A DNA stretch of 64,000 nt from Gibbula magus (GCA_936450465.1 OW388299.1:41737548-41801547), one strand, 5' to 3'. Positions 1 through 11,895 are shown, counted from the first letter of the stretch. Notes: generated from the sequence alone by a model not told the origin. Numbers and translations: made by a program.

Positions 1-138
1 TATTGGTTTGATAGCTGGCGAGTCGAAAATTACTGTGAAATTGCCCAACTCGTCTCCATGACTACGAAATGTGAAAAGCAGGTTACTGAAACATTTATAA
101 ACAACAGGAGTCTTAATATTGCAGATAACTATATGTAG
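1..138 (+). other. Open reading frame running in from the left edge
   Basis: Frame 1 is open from the first base to a TAG at 136-138 (45 codons, beginning Tyr-Trp-Phe-Asp-Ser-Trp). The composition (Trp, Cys, few homopolymers) is more protein-like than the surrounding AT-rich frames. It could be the end of an exon whose start lies outside the window. I do not recognise the protein. Chance is a serious alternative at this length. Confidence 0.18.
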
Positions 139-1103
139 AACCATAATAATGGACTATTTATAGGGGCCAACTCAAATAGGCCCTGGTATTGGAATTTACA
201 GTTAATTTCAGTACCCTCGAGTTACCTATTTTCATGGGTCACCTGTTTTCGTGGTATTTTCATGTTTTGATACATGTGACAATCTTTATTGATGATTCTT
301 ACAAACTAGGCCTAGTCACTAACATGTTTATTATATAGATGTTTTTCAACAAGTACTTTTTAATCACATGACCTCAAAGAGGATTCCATTCTATTTTTTA
401 AATCTGTGAAGTCTGGTAAAAGGGTACTGTAACTTTTATACATTTTTGGTCATTATAGATAAAACTTTGGAGAGCACTCAGTAGTCTAAATGAATTATTA
501 AGTTGACCGAAAATAAAAATATTATGCTTAATATCATAACTGAATAATGACAAAGAAAATTCATAATTAATTTACATTAGCAAATAAGAATTTTAATTGT
601 ATGCCATCAATTTGTGCTTGGAAATCAGTAATAAAAACATTGTGGCTCTAAAACAGGTGACAGCACAGGGAAAAACAGCCTTTGTGTGTACACCTTGTAA
701 ACTGCACAGGTCAATGATTGTCGTAAACAACAGTTCCAAGACTACAAATACACTCCCATTCTTCGCTACATGGGAAAATACTGTTTATAATTTTTAGGCC
801 CTGTAGTATAAGTAAAAAGTATGAGATTCAAAACAATTTGTAACTGGAACCGAAATATGTTGTCATACACCTATAATCGATTCTGCATGTTGTAGCCTGT
901 GAATTCAAGTTCATATTTATCACTGGAAAATAGATTCTTGTAATCTACTATCATATTGGCTCAAAATAATGAAGTTACATGTGTCATGATTCTAAAATTG
1001 GTGATATTATCATACGTATTGATGTTTCATTACAGCTCTAATATGTTGTATGATTAATATTGTGACTAATATTTTTAATGCATCATTTGAATTTTTTCTT
1101 CAG
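139..1103. other. No gene recognised; AT-rich upstream region of the transposase-like gene
   Basis: A 66-codon open frame at 597-797 shows no recognisable motif. The stretch just before 1104 ends in a strong polypyrimidine tract plus CAG (1094-1103), so earlier exons of the following gene should lie here or to the left. I could not identify them. Confidence 0.4.
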
Positions 1104-4100
1104 ATTTTGAGGGATATTCTCAATGATGAGAAGTGCAGTACGGTTAACAACCCGATTCCTCAAGCACTCCCAGCTGATCATGAAGCTACAGAAGTGACCG
1201 TCATTGACCAGGCTGAAGCCAGTGAGCCTAGTTCTGAGAATCTGACACATCAATCATCGAAAATAAACAAGAAGATACAAGTCACACTGCAGAAGCCTCA
1301 ACGATCTAGGCGAATTCAGGTGAACGTACCATGCTCTTGTAAGTCTGTGACGAAGCAAAGTGTATCTGTTCAGTGTGACATTGTGCCCATGCCACCACTG
1401 AGACTGCTGAGCTCTAAATATATTCCGGTACTTGAGAAAACAGATACGGAAATCAATCATTGTGACACAGTAGACTCTGACTCTTGTACAGTTGATTACT
1501 CAGATGATGAGGAAAATGAGGATTACATTCCTCCTCTCAGCCAGGACAGTGAAAGCGATGACAGCGAAGAAACTGATCTTGACAATGAGGAAAAAGATGA
1601 ACAATTAAATATGATTTTAAAGAAGACAGTTAACCCAAGCAGTGAAAGACAGTTCCTGGTTTCAGAGACGGCGCTGACAAAGTTACTGTCTGTTTGTTCA
1701 CAGAGAACAGGAGTTACCGGTACTATATGTGGCATGACATGTGAAACTTGTAAGAACAAGAGGTGTTATGGTTGTCATTGACAGTGAATGTCCTATGGGA
1801 CATACCTTGACATGGAACAGTCAGTCAATGCATGGTTCTGTGCCTTGGGGAAACTTTCTATGTGCAAGTAGTATTCTATTCAGTGGAGGAAGTGCAGCAC
1901 AGACACTGAAATATTTCAGTATTATTAGAATGCCGGTGTTCAGTATGTCAACTTTTGTAAGCATACAGAAGTGTTACGCCATTCCAACATGTTTGAAAGT
2001 GTGGGGAGATCACCAAAAACATCTTCTGGAGTCTGTGGGTACCAAGGCCCTTGTACTGGGAGGAGACGGAAGATGCGACAGCCCAGGTCATTCTGCCAAG
2101 TATGGAACATACACACTTATGGATCTTCAAGACAAGAAGATTTTACATATTCAACTTGTTCAGGTATTATTATTTTAAATGTACATGTATAATAAAATTA
2201 TAGATTTTGATCAAAATACCTATATTTAATACAACTACCCCTTAAGTTAACGCAAAGGTGCTTCAATATTTTATTAAGCTTAACCATAGCATATATATAT
2301 TGTTCAAGTTTATATATAAATTGAGTTACTTTATATGGATGAGGACATATTATTAAAATATTTGTGTTTTGAAATGTTGATAAATGTTTCTATAATTTCA
2401 AAGCAACGAGGTGAAAAACTCACACCACATGGAGTTAGAGGGCTTGAAGCGTGGGCTTGCCTTTTTAGAAGAAGAGGGATGTTGTGTAGCAGAACTAGTG
2501 ACTGATCGACATGTGTCTGTGAAGAAATACATGCGGGAAGAACATAAGGACAAGAAGCATTATTTTGATGTGTGGCATATGTCAAAAGGTGAAAAATAGA
2601 ACCACAGTCTTTATATGAATGGGGAACTCAGTATGGGAATCTCACCCAAGTGTCTTCTGTTATCAAATATATGAACTCTAGTTTATAAAAGCTACAAATA
2701 TCAGAGATTTAATAGGATATTGAGTAAGTGAGGTCTTGGTAACAATAAACATCATCCCTGTGACGTCATAAATTCATATACTAAATGATGCCATAAAGCT
2801 CTTAACCTTATTGTGATGGAGTGGAAATGATTGAGATGCAAGTTGGTTTTAGCAATATTTCCAGTAGAGGTCATGTTATTGTCGCTGTATCTACTAGTAG
2901 ATATCACTTGATGTCACACAAGCAATATTTCCTTTGAAAGCCAATTGGTGATCATAAATGATTTAATTTGAAATTAAAATGAAAACTAAATTGTCATATA
3001 CTCAAACATCATGTTGTTCACAGATATTACTTTGTATCAGTTACGGTATGGCCAAGAATCTGACACTTTATTGTGCTACTAATATATTTGAGTGTCATAA
3101 CATTTTGTGATTCATGATATTATGGAACATACATTTTAACATATCCAAATACTATTTACATAGGCGTTGGAAAGAAACTGGAGGCAGCCTCAAAGAGAAG
3201 TGGATGTGGTGCTATTCACCCTTGGGTAAAGTCAGCCACTAATCACATGTATTGGGTGGCATCATCTTGCAAGGATGACAGTGATCTGAAAGTTGACAAG
3301 TGGCTCTCTATCAACAACCATGTTGCCAACAAGCATGACGGACATTCTGAAAAGTTCCCGAAGTGCGAACATGGTCCCCTAGATGAGGAACGACTTTGGA
3401 TGAAAGAAGGTGGGTTGGAGTTAAAATAGAAAAGTGAAGTATGTGTGGCCCTCAGTTATGAGCATTTTGAGTAACGGCCAAAATCATATTATTTTAGTCT
3501 TTGATCTAAGTTTACTGCCAGTTTAAAAGTGGTTGTTGTCCTATAGGCGTTATAAAAAAAAAAATACCAAAAGACAAGTTTGGCCATAAATAAGACAATT
3601 CCATCACTTCAGAGAAATTAAATATCATCACGTGTATCATGTAAAATACGAATACTAAATATATTTATCTTTTCAATCTTCTCACAAATGTTGCTTTGTA
3701 TTATGTCATGTGTATGTCATTTGTACTTTCAGGATCCAGGCCATACAAGATCTTTCAGGAAATAGTTGGCAGCAGCTAGCTGGTGAAGGACATTGGCAAA
3801 CTCTCCCCTGTTTACCAGACCTATTGATTGGAGGTTTTTCACAACGTGGTGAACAACTTTGCTCCAAAGAACACCCATTATTTCCATGCTTCAATGACGG
3901 CAAGGTTAGGATTGCAAGTTCTAAATATTTGTTTATTTTATTTATGTGATATTTCACTAGCCCAGGATCTCTATGATTTAGCTTTGTAGCTCCATACTTC
4001 AGCCTACAAGTTGATTTTGTTATTACAAAAACGTTCAAATGTGATGATGGAGATCGACAAATATGGTATGCGGGTAGGGTAATAGGGGGTCAGGTCCCCG

Positions 4101-4422
4101 GGTAGAAAATAGCTACCCGTCCCAGCCATAATTATTGTACAAAAATACCCGACCACAAATATGGTTTTCTCTTCTATTGAACAGGTTGTATTTGGCTGCT
4201 CTACACTTCAATGAAAATGGAGACAGGGAACAAGCTACAGATGAGGAAGGAAGTCTGAGATGGAAGATGGGCTATCCTAGACCCAAGAAAGGGGAATCTG
4301 CAGTTGTGAAGCCTATCAAAACTCAAACCACATTTAGTGAGTAAAACAATAAATATGTTCATTGTTAAAGAGATATAATGTATAGGTGAGCACTTTTTTA
4401 TTTCATGATGGGCTTTTGGCAT

Positions 4423-4637
4423 GGGCCGTGTTCAAGAGAGGTTTCAAAGTAATCGCTCAATTAGCGATTAATTTTAAACCTCTCTTGAACGCGATTGCTC
4501 AATGTAGCGCTACGTAGCTAGGCGAGCAAATTTCAAGGAATTTGCACTGTGTCGTTCAAGAGAGAAGCAGCGCTCATTGAGCGCTACATTGAGCGATCAA
4601 TGAGCTCTACGAAGAGCTTCATTTTGTTGAACGGCCG
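4423..4637. mobile_element. Small inverted-repeat element (MITE-like) in intron 5 of the transposase-like gene
   Basis: The ends are imperfect inverted repeats (GGGCCGTGTTCAAG on the left; its complement, shifted by a few bases, ends near 4637). Inside is a perfect 15-bp inverted pair, GTTCAAGAGAGGTTT at 4430-4444 and its complement at 4476-4490, plus several GAGCGCTACATTGAGCG-type palindromes around 4500-4615. The ends resemble those of nonautonomous hAT elements, but I see no clean 8-bp target duplication, so the class is uncertain. Confidence 0.5.
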
Positions 4638-4895
4638 GATGGTGTCCTGCATCTTTAAATTTTGTGCTTTTTCTACTTCGACTGAAATGTTGTGTCCAGC
4701 AGAGACTCTTAGGCCAGTGGATATTATACATTGTAAATTCTGGACCCTTTGACCCCAAATAAGAGTTACAGGGCCACATTGGAGTGGCGGATCCGGGGGT
4801 GCCACCCCCTTTAAATTATTTTTGCATGGGCAGTTATGGGGAAAATTGTATGGACGACCCCCCCTTTCAATCTGGAACTAGTTCACTAGTTCCAG

Positions 4896-5036
4896 CCGAT
4901 GCTCGCAGGTTTCACCGCAATACATAACCACATGGCGTTGTGGGCTTTCTCCCTGCCATAATACTAGCAGCCGCCATATAAGTGAAATACTCTTGAAAGC
5001 GGCGTTAAACCCCACCTCACCTCAATGAAACTAAGT
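4896..5036 (+). repeat. tRNA-derived SINE, 5'-truncated (body and tail only)
   Basis: The segment from CGCAGGTTTCACCGCAATAC to the GGCGTTAAACCCCACCTCACC tail matches the body and tail of the fuller SINEs at 48.5 kb (+), 16.7 kb (-) and 57.2 kb (-). Shared blocks include CCATAATACTAGCAG and the C-rich end. The tRNA-like head is missing. It lies in intron 5 of the transposase-like gene. Confidence 0.7.
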
Positions 5037-6033
5037 ATGTGGAACAGTAGTCACGTGTAGATGTGCTTTTAGGTGTTTTGGGTTTTCGACTTCTTTGGAA
5101 TTTTAAATTTAGCTGTTTCCATGTAAACATAACTAGTATTCTTTCTTGACCAGAACTCGAAAACTATAAGACATACCTCCATGAAACTTAGTTGGTAGAA
5201 CAATACTCATGTGTAGATTTTTATGTTGTTGGTTTATTCTATTTTTAGCCATATCCAATTGTTTACAAATTCACTTCCAGAACAGATATTTTAAACAGTT
5301 AGGCAGAGATTAATACATAGGATTGATGCATATTAAGAATAAAGTTCAATAAGCTTTGTTTGCTATGTTTGAAACTTGTCCACTTAGCTGGGGATAAAGG
5401 AGGCTCTGTGTGCTTGTTTAATATTCTTCTCCAGTATGAAATTTACCAAATTGTGACAAATACTTCTGAAAAATTTACTTTCTGAACCATATATTCATAC
5501 TGTTTGTTTAAGTCTGATGATCTTCAGAGCCATTGACTCTGCTTTCTTAAAATATGATACATGTTGTATATAGTTGAAAAATTCAAATGTAGGATTATAT
5601 ATACTGACATCGACTAGTCAAATTTTCTAAAGGACATGTATTGCATTATTTTCAGATTATGCGGATGAACTATTGGAGACTGTTATAGAGAGGCGACAGT
5701 CATTTCCAACCTACATTGAGGCTAGAAAGGAATCTGACAAACTCTTGGACTTCGTGCCCCAGACGCTCACAAAATCTTTCAAATCATTCTGCAAAGAAGA
5801 CCTAGTTGCTCAAATGAAGTCGAGGTTTACTTCTGTTAATAAGCAAAAAACTAAAATTGTCAATCAATCATCATGACCATGATCAAAACATCTTATGTAG
5901 TTAAAGTCTTTGTGATAATTGACTGTTTGTCATATTTACAATCTCAATATGTCATTGGCTGTTTCAAGATTATATATATATGATTGTGGGGAAGATGTAC
6001 ATTGAGTGTCATTTCAGTGAACATTTGTGAAGA

Positions 6034-6039
6034 AATAAA
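6034..6039 (+). terminator. Poly(A) signal AATAAA after the transposase-like gene
   Basis: AATAAA lies about 160 bases after the stop at 5874-5876, a normal distance for a 3' UTR. In such AT-rich DNA the hexamer is common, so the link rests on position. Confidence 0.4.
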
Positions 6040-7096
6040 TTGATTTTAAACAGTACAGGATCTAACTTATAAATGCACTCTTGTGGGATGTCTAGGCCTG
6101 GCTCTGTGAAGTTTGTAAACACAGTTGATTAATTATTTGTGATGTGTGAGGTTAATTTCAATTGGAATATGGTCATGTCATTCTCAAAGCAATGTCTGTC
6201 AATATTATCATTTTGTGGCTACTGATTTACTGGATTTGTTTTTCTGAAATATTTACTAAAAATGCATTTCCACTGATTGATAATATTTTGACAATAAATG
6301 TTCATTGCAAACATAAACAGTTTCAGTTTTCAATCTTAGTGCCCCTCCAGCAGAAGTAGGGGGTACAGGGTTTGTGTAGGGAACACTGAATGGTCTAGCA
6401 ACTTCAGTTGAATCAAGTACCCTATGCAAGGCAAAACATGTCTTCATCACTAGCTGATTTAAGCCTCGCAACATTTGCTTCACTTTTCTTTGCGGAAATA
6501 GTGGAGCAAAGCATAGTTGGGTCGCTAGCAAGGAAAAGTAATGGAATTAGCCAGAAATGGGTACTTCTGCGAGTTACGCCTTGCTTTGAGAGTTGAATTC
6601 TCCTCAGGGAGTTGGAAAGAAATAGTGATCATGTATCGAAAACCAGGGTAATGTTTGTATTGTTTAGAGCAAGCAAAGCACGGAAAAGTGTAGAAAGTCA
6701 AATTATTTTGTGACTGCATATCTCATTCTCACATGAAAGGTTGCCTTTAGTACTGAGATAAGTCAAGAAAATGAAACGAACTAGAATAATTCTATTATTT
6801 TAATATTATTTATATGTACATAGAATAGACTGTCCACATTTGTGACAATAAGGGTTTAGCCAACTTAAATCCAGTGACCGACTCTGATGGAAAAGCAGCT
6901 CTTATCTTCTGCACAGCACAAGATGGGTGGACCGTTCTACACTTCTTTGGTAACCTGTGGTACAGTAGTCTAGACAGACGTCTATACGCACAATATCTGT
7001 ATGCCCTAGACCAAACAAAGATGTTTTTTTATTATATGACGAGCAATGAAATACCGGGATTTGTCAGTGAAATAAACTGTCTATCAAGCAACAGTG
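6040..7096. other. No gene recognised
   Basis: The longest open frame (6874-7128, +, 84 codons) has a plausible amino-acid mix but no motif I recognise, and it ends in palindromic repeat DNA. I do not call it a gene. Confidence 0.35.
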
Positions 7097-7129
7097 AAAA
7101 TAACTTATATTTTCACTGCGACCAGTGAC

Positions 7130-7510
7130 TGATATAATTTGACGTCATAAAACAATGGTCTGACGCAGTGAATTTGCTTATGACGTCACAGTGCTACTGT
7201 GGTGACGAGCTGTTCCTAGCGGCTGCTCGGCATGAAAACGACCCTTTTCGGACCTAATTACAAGGATAACATCATATAATAAATAGAATACGCATCAATT
7301 CTTGACTGATAGCATGTTTATCTCATCACGTGAGGTAGGAAAGTTATATATTTTCACTCGTGGCTATGCCACTCTTGAAAATATAACCTTTCTACGTCAC
7401 GAGATGAGATAAGCATGGTATTAGTAAAAAAAAGACAGATATCCTCTATCAGTGAAATAAACCTATCAATGACGTTGACCTTTATCACACTACGTGACGT
7501 CAAGACAATG
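7130..7510. repeat. Palindromic element with TGACGTCA motifs
   Basis: GACGTCAT or TGACGTCA motifs occur near 7141, 7180 and 7495. Between them lies a hairpin with arms of about 42 bp, 7320-7362 and 7369-7410 (ATCTCATCACGTGAGGTAGG against ATCTCATCTCGTGACGTAGA read from the other strand). The centre contains CACTCGTG. The layout resembles elements near 43.3-43.6 kb and 57.55-57.92 kb. Confidence 0.6.
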
Positions 7511-7874
7511 TTATTATTTTTTTTAACTCACTCGATGAGATCAAAATGGTATTTGTCAATAACCTCTAAGTCTTTGTAATTATAGAAAATTTAACTTTAT
7601 TATTTACCATGGCCTAGCATATTGGAAGTTCAGGTCAAACTTTCAAATATAAAAGCTAAAACATGTCCTACTATGAACATTGCACTGGATCCATTTTATC
7701 ACTTTGGTTTCAATATTTGTAACAGTTTGCATGGTTAATATAGGTACTTATGACATAATAAATGATGCAGTAAAGCAGAAATGAGTGGAAAGTCATTGAC
7801 AATAAAAAAGACTATACTGATAGTATTATTATGGATGTTTTTAACAGGACAAAAGTTGGTTATTGAACACATAC

Positions 7875-8805
7875 TCATTTATTGGTTCATTGTTATCCAG
7901 TGGGCCATCTATTTGCACGAATTCCAGCAAAGAGACCCAAACGACACCCAGCCGTAAGCAATTGTCTATAAAATAGTCATGGTCAGTTAGACATCCAATG
8001 CTGGCCTCATCACACATGCGTTCCGCTTGTTGAATTTCCTGGCAACACTTGCTTTCTAGACCAGTGGTCATCGGAACACAGTGACCACAATCACACCTGT
8101 ATAAGACAAATAAATAAAATAGTACATTCTGGTAAGGATACATACGGATAATAAGTCTATCCTTCTGAAAATATTTGATAAACAGCAATAATCTAGGCCT
8201 ACACTACGTTATTACTGGTTTCTCGCGTGTTCCCTATAATCGTGGAAGTCCGGTTTTCGTGACTGCCAAATCTCACGATCAGCTATTTAGGGGGACCTAT
8301 TAGGCTATACATCAAACTGTTTTTTTACTACTGAAGAGTGGTTTGGACATTATATCTTAGTAATATTATTTAATATCAATATGTTTCGACAGAAAATATG
8401 ATATGAATAATCGAGAATCAAAATACATTTTGTCCCGAGAAACTGGTTTCTTCAGCGCTAATATACGAATAAAGGAAGTGTAATTTGTATTTACGTATTT
8501 TAATTAACTATCATCATAAATAATACGTTGTTGACACTTATTTTAGCTATTTGTAGACAGTAATTATACAATGTACGGCATTATCCACTGCTAATTGTGA
8601 AATTGTAACATTACAGTTTGCCAGTCCCAACGTACCAATCGGTATTTCCAACTCTCTCAGGGTTGACATCTACCAGCTCATCCTCACTTGATTCCTGGTG
8701 TTCAGCTACATCTTGATTCACAAGTGGTTCATACTGATATGGACGGATGTTATTTATGTCTGGTGGTTGAAAATCAACACTGCCATCGCTATCCGAGGAA
8801 GCCAT
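7875..8805 (-). CDS. P2X7 C-terminal (ballast)-like Cys-rich domain protein, partial
   Basis: Two exons read on the minus strand. Exon 1 runs from the ATG at 8805 to 8636: an acidic N-terminus (MASSDSDG), IRPYQYEP, then RVGNTDW, ending at a GTACGT donor. Exon 2 runs from 8096 to 7875, after a TTATACAG acceptor. It completes the Trp and reads CDCGHCVPMTTGLESKCCQE, then CLTDHDYFIDNCL and DGPLDNNEPIN, ending at a perfect GTATGT donor (7874). The order RVGNTDW-CxCGxCxPM-ExxCCQE-CxTxH-CL is the hallmark of the zinc-binding domain at the C-terminus of P2X7 receptors, which in invertebrates and fish also occurs as small stand-alone proteins. The expected next exon (YRYIAYRQF..W-like) is not visible between 7100 and 7875, so the gene is incomplete, truncated or extends beyond what I could identify. 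No membrane segment or ion-channel part is present. It converges on the transposase-like gene. Confidence 0.75.
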
Positions 8806-9064
8806 AATAGTACTCCGACTATAGAAAATAACACTGCCGCTTATGCCTCTGCTTGGACGAAGAGCATCTTTGACGTCATATCACGTGACTGCTGCCAGCC
8901 TCCTTAACTCTCGGGGATTTCCGGAAAACGACTCGAACCGAAAACAATTTTTCAACGTTTCTACATGAAATGTGCCATTTTAATTTTGTTTGTTGATATA
9001 CTATGTCTTAAACAATACTGTTGAACATATTAAAACAAAGTTTGTTTCTAATATTCTCCTTTAA

Positions 9065-9357
9065 GTGAAGCATATTATTTTAATTTGGGTGAATTGACGA
9101 TTTATAATGTGATGTATTTGTTTGTTGTGTTGTAAATCGTATTTCTGTGAATCTTAATTCCTTTTGGGGGGAAATTGTTCGTGGATTCAAAAATCTCATC
9201 CATAAATATCCTTGTCTTCTCTGATCTTAATCTTTTACGTCAGTTGCCATAATTCGGCTTTTATTTGTGACTTCCTGACTTACTGTTACATACCCAAAAA
9301 TTACAAGAGCTAACTACATCTGTAAATCCATTTCAGTTACTTCCTTTTACTATTTAA
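9065..9357. repeat. Duplicated segment, copy A, left piece
   Basis: GTGAAGCATATTATTTTAAT through CTTCCTTTTACTATTTAA matches 55864-56148 nearly base for base. Shared landmarks include TTTGTTTGTTGTGTTGTAAA, GGGGGGAAATTGTTCGTGGA and CAGTTGCCATAATTCGGC. The match resumes at 15757 after the 6.4-kb insertion. No coding content is seen. Confidence 0.9.
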
Positions 9358-9551
9358 GGGTATAGTCTAGGCACACATAATCACTTCTGCGCATGTCTGA
9401 ATTGATGGCATTCAAACTGACAAGAAATTCACGTCATCAACACTAAACAACTATAAATAAACAATATGCAACGACATTTATGTTTACAGATGATCTATGT
9501 ATGTATTCATGTCAATGAAGCACTAAATATTAGCAAATAAGCACATTTAAC

Positions 9552-11895
9552 ATGATATTAACGACAACCGAACGAATTGTGGCATTGTTTGTCAACACCG
9601 GTGCGAGTTTCATTCAACACCGGTCACTCGCTCCGTTTGGCGATCAGCTGCTCATCAGACAAAATCATCAAAAGACAAGTGTCAACGGAAGACATGTTAT
9701 TACTCAAGACGAAATAAGACATAAAAGAAGAAGATATCAGCGTTCACCGTTGCTGAACACGCAGTCATAAAACCCGGCTTCTCAAACTTCATATTTCGAT
9801 GACACCGACCCGAGCCTCCATGCCCGGCGTGAGAAGCGATGTAGTGACTTGTTACTGTCACTCAATCATCCTACGACTTTGACTGATCCATTTGAGAATT
9901 TCGGTAAGTTAAACAAATACAAGTAGTATTTACAGTACATTAATAACATTGCTTTTGAAAATATGTTGACTACCGTAAATCCTTGAAAAGTTGAATAATC
10001 AGATTACACTTACAGTCGGCTTTTTAGAAGTCTACTAATTTCAAAGCAAATCGAACCAATTAATTATTATATTGGAACGCAAAAATTCAAACTAAAAAAA
10101 AACACCTTCAATATCGGATATATTTGTTTACATTGATAAATTTAGCCCAGCAATTACTCAAGGCCTGTGAAGGCAGGCAATTATTTAAAGCATTTACGGT
10201 AATTTGATACTGTTGTTCATGATAAAATTGCTTTGTGATCATTGTGCAATTAATTCTAAAATATGCTACCGTGATAGATAAATCAGTATATTTTTTAAAA
10301 TATGCACAAATCTATTCTCCCATCAGATGTCTTTGAAGTGTAGGTGGAGCCTACATGGAGGTTGTTTTTCTGTACTTTGAGTTTGTACATTTCTTTTGAA
10401 ATACACAAAAACAAAAATATGTGTGTGAAAAGGTACTGACTAAATTAATCTGTATTTTCAGGTTCATATTGCTGGTGAGACACTTAGACACCAAACTGAT
10501 GCCAAAAGATGTCAAACTGAGGTAGGATGACACACATACTCATTACTGAAACTGGAACATGCAGAACACACAAGCTGGTAGGTTAATGTGCACGTGTATT
10601 TGTGCAATACACATATTTTCCCTCTCGAATGACAGCCAGTCTTTGATAAACATAAAGTTTGTGTAATATTATTTTCAATCCCAATTCTACATGCCACCAT
10701 TGCCAGTCAAAAATAGAAGCAGGTTAAAAATAATAATTTAAATTTTAGAAAAAGAGTCAAATTTACAATATTTAAAAGTATCAATGAAGTTGTCATGATT
10801 TGATAACATAAAATAATATTAATATTATGTTTTCTCATCACATTTTCCAAATTAAATATGATTGTTGGACATATATCATGTTACTGCCTATCATACTTCA
10901 TGCCAAAAGGTTCACTGAAATCTGAAAGGTTTTTTTGTGGGTTGTAACTGATAAAATCAGGTTACAGGATAGCACAATAGTTTGAGCATTGATATTTTGT
11001 ATCAAAAAGTATTTACTTGCAGTAGAAAACTGTTTTACCTGTATTGATGTAGGTTCAATGAGTAAAATGATGCATTGTACTTCACACATGGTTCCTCCAA
11101 TGATCACATGTTTCATTGCAATATACATGTACAAATATACTCTAACACTTAGAATCTGAAAAAATATGTGTTTATATCTGAAAAAAATATTGACAGAAAT
11201 ATAGAGAAAAGGAGAAATTTGAAAATTCTATTTCTTACAGTCTACTTTTCAATTTTTAATAAAATAGTACTATTTTCAGAATAAATACTTTTGAGTCTGA
11301 GTGTAAGACTAATGTGTAAGACTATGATGCTGAGAGCTTTGTCCAAGCAATAATACTACAGGCATGAATTGATATAGGTGAATTATTTTTGAAAGCAAGT
11401 TCAAAACATAAATTATCCTTACCTTAACCCACCAGCTTAGCTTTATTATATACACTGGTAATAATTTATTCATTGATATAAATATAGACTGTAGATTTTC
11501 CCTATATGCTCTGTATTGTTTTGTTTACATTTCAGATTTTGGACAATGTGTTATGCTGGAATCAATTTCGCTTCTTTCTTCTACCTGGACAGGATTACAT
11601 CATGAACTGTATTGTATACAACCAACAGTGTCTCTAGAGTGAAGGGTCATCCAGTACATTGAAGCTCAGTTGATTGCAGAAAGAAGTCAGAAATACACAA
11701 TTACTCTGATCATGTGGCTAACACTGTGTCCATGAAAACATTTGATTTTCAAATATTATTGTTATGTAAACTGTGCATACTAAATATGAACTTTAATTTG
11801 TTGATTTGCTAAGGTTCCTTACTATTTCACTGTCAAATGATTAAATTATTCATTATTGTTAATATATTTTCCGGATTAATAAATAAAATGTATGT
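9552..11895 (+). other. Possible three-exon noncoding transcript inside the insertion
   Basis: A strong donor (TTTCG|GTAAGTT) ends at 9904. An internal exon is bounded by CTGTATTTTCAG (acceptor ending 10461) and CTGAG|GTAGGA (about 10521). A third exon starts after TTTACATTTCAG (about 11535), followed by AATAAA signals near 11880. The joined product has no long frame: the best reads about 50 codons without a clear start. Evidence is splice signals only. Confidence 0.2.

Larger units (their letters stand above)
1104..5876 (+). pseudogene. Spliced DDE-transposase-derived gene (Kolobok-like family), decayed
   Basis: I read six exons: 1104-2163, 2402-2588, 3164-3409, 3733-3904, 4185-4336 and 5656-5876. 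Donors are GT, acceptors AG except one, and the phases join the frames. The joined protein belongs to a family of long uncharacterised, transposase-like proteins common in aquatic animals. Exon 1 has an acidic N-terminus, a Cys-rich stretch (CGMTCETC, then SECPMGH near 1781-1803) and GDGRCDSPGHSAKYGTYTL near 2068-2118. Exon 2 has MELEGLKRGL, VTDRH and DVWH. Exon 4 has LEVFHN. Exon 5 has LYLAALHFNENGDREQA. The GDGRCDS and VTDRH aspartates plus the DxxH fit a D-D-E transposase with the C/D(2)H signature; the Glu of LEVFHN is the likely third residue. Lesions: a frameshift near 1755-1770 (the first frame stops at 1781); AA where the exon-2 acceptor AG should end (2400-2401); a TAG at 3777-3779; a TGA at 3825-3827. 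The family assignment comes from remembered motif patterns. The superfamily name is less certain than the transposase nature. Confidence 0.75.
1..9060. mobile_element. Inferred right part of a large TTAA-type transposon holding the transposase-like and P2X7C-like genes
   Basis: Homology to the second copy of the duplicated segment starts exactly after position 9060: the sequence reads ATTCTCCT, then TTAA (9061-9064), then GTGAAGCATAT. The paralogue at 55.86 kb reads TTCAAGTGAAGCATAT with unrelated DNA before it. Read inward from 9060 on the minus strand the end is AGGAGAATATTAGAAAC, resembling the AGG/GGG ends of the two other TTAA elements here. The left end is not in the window, so the boundary evidence is one-sided, and B has TTCAA rather than TTAA. 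Confidence 0.4.
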
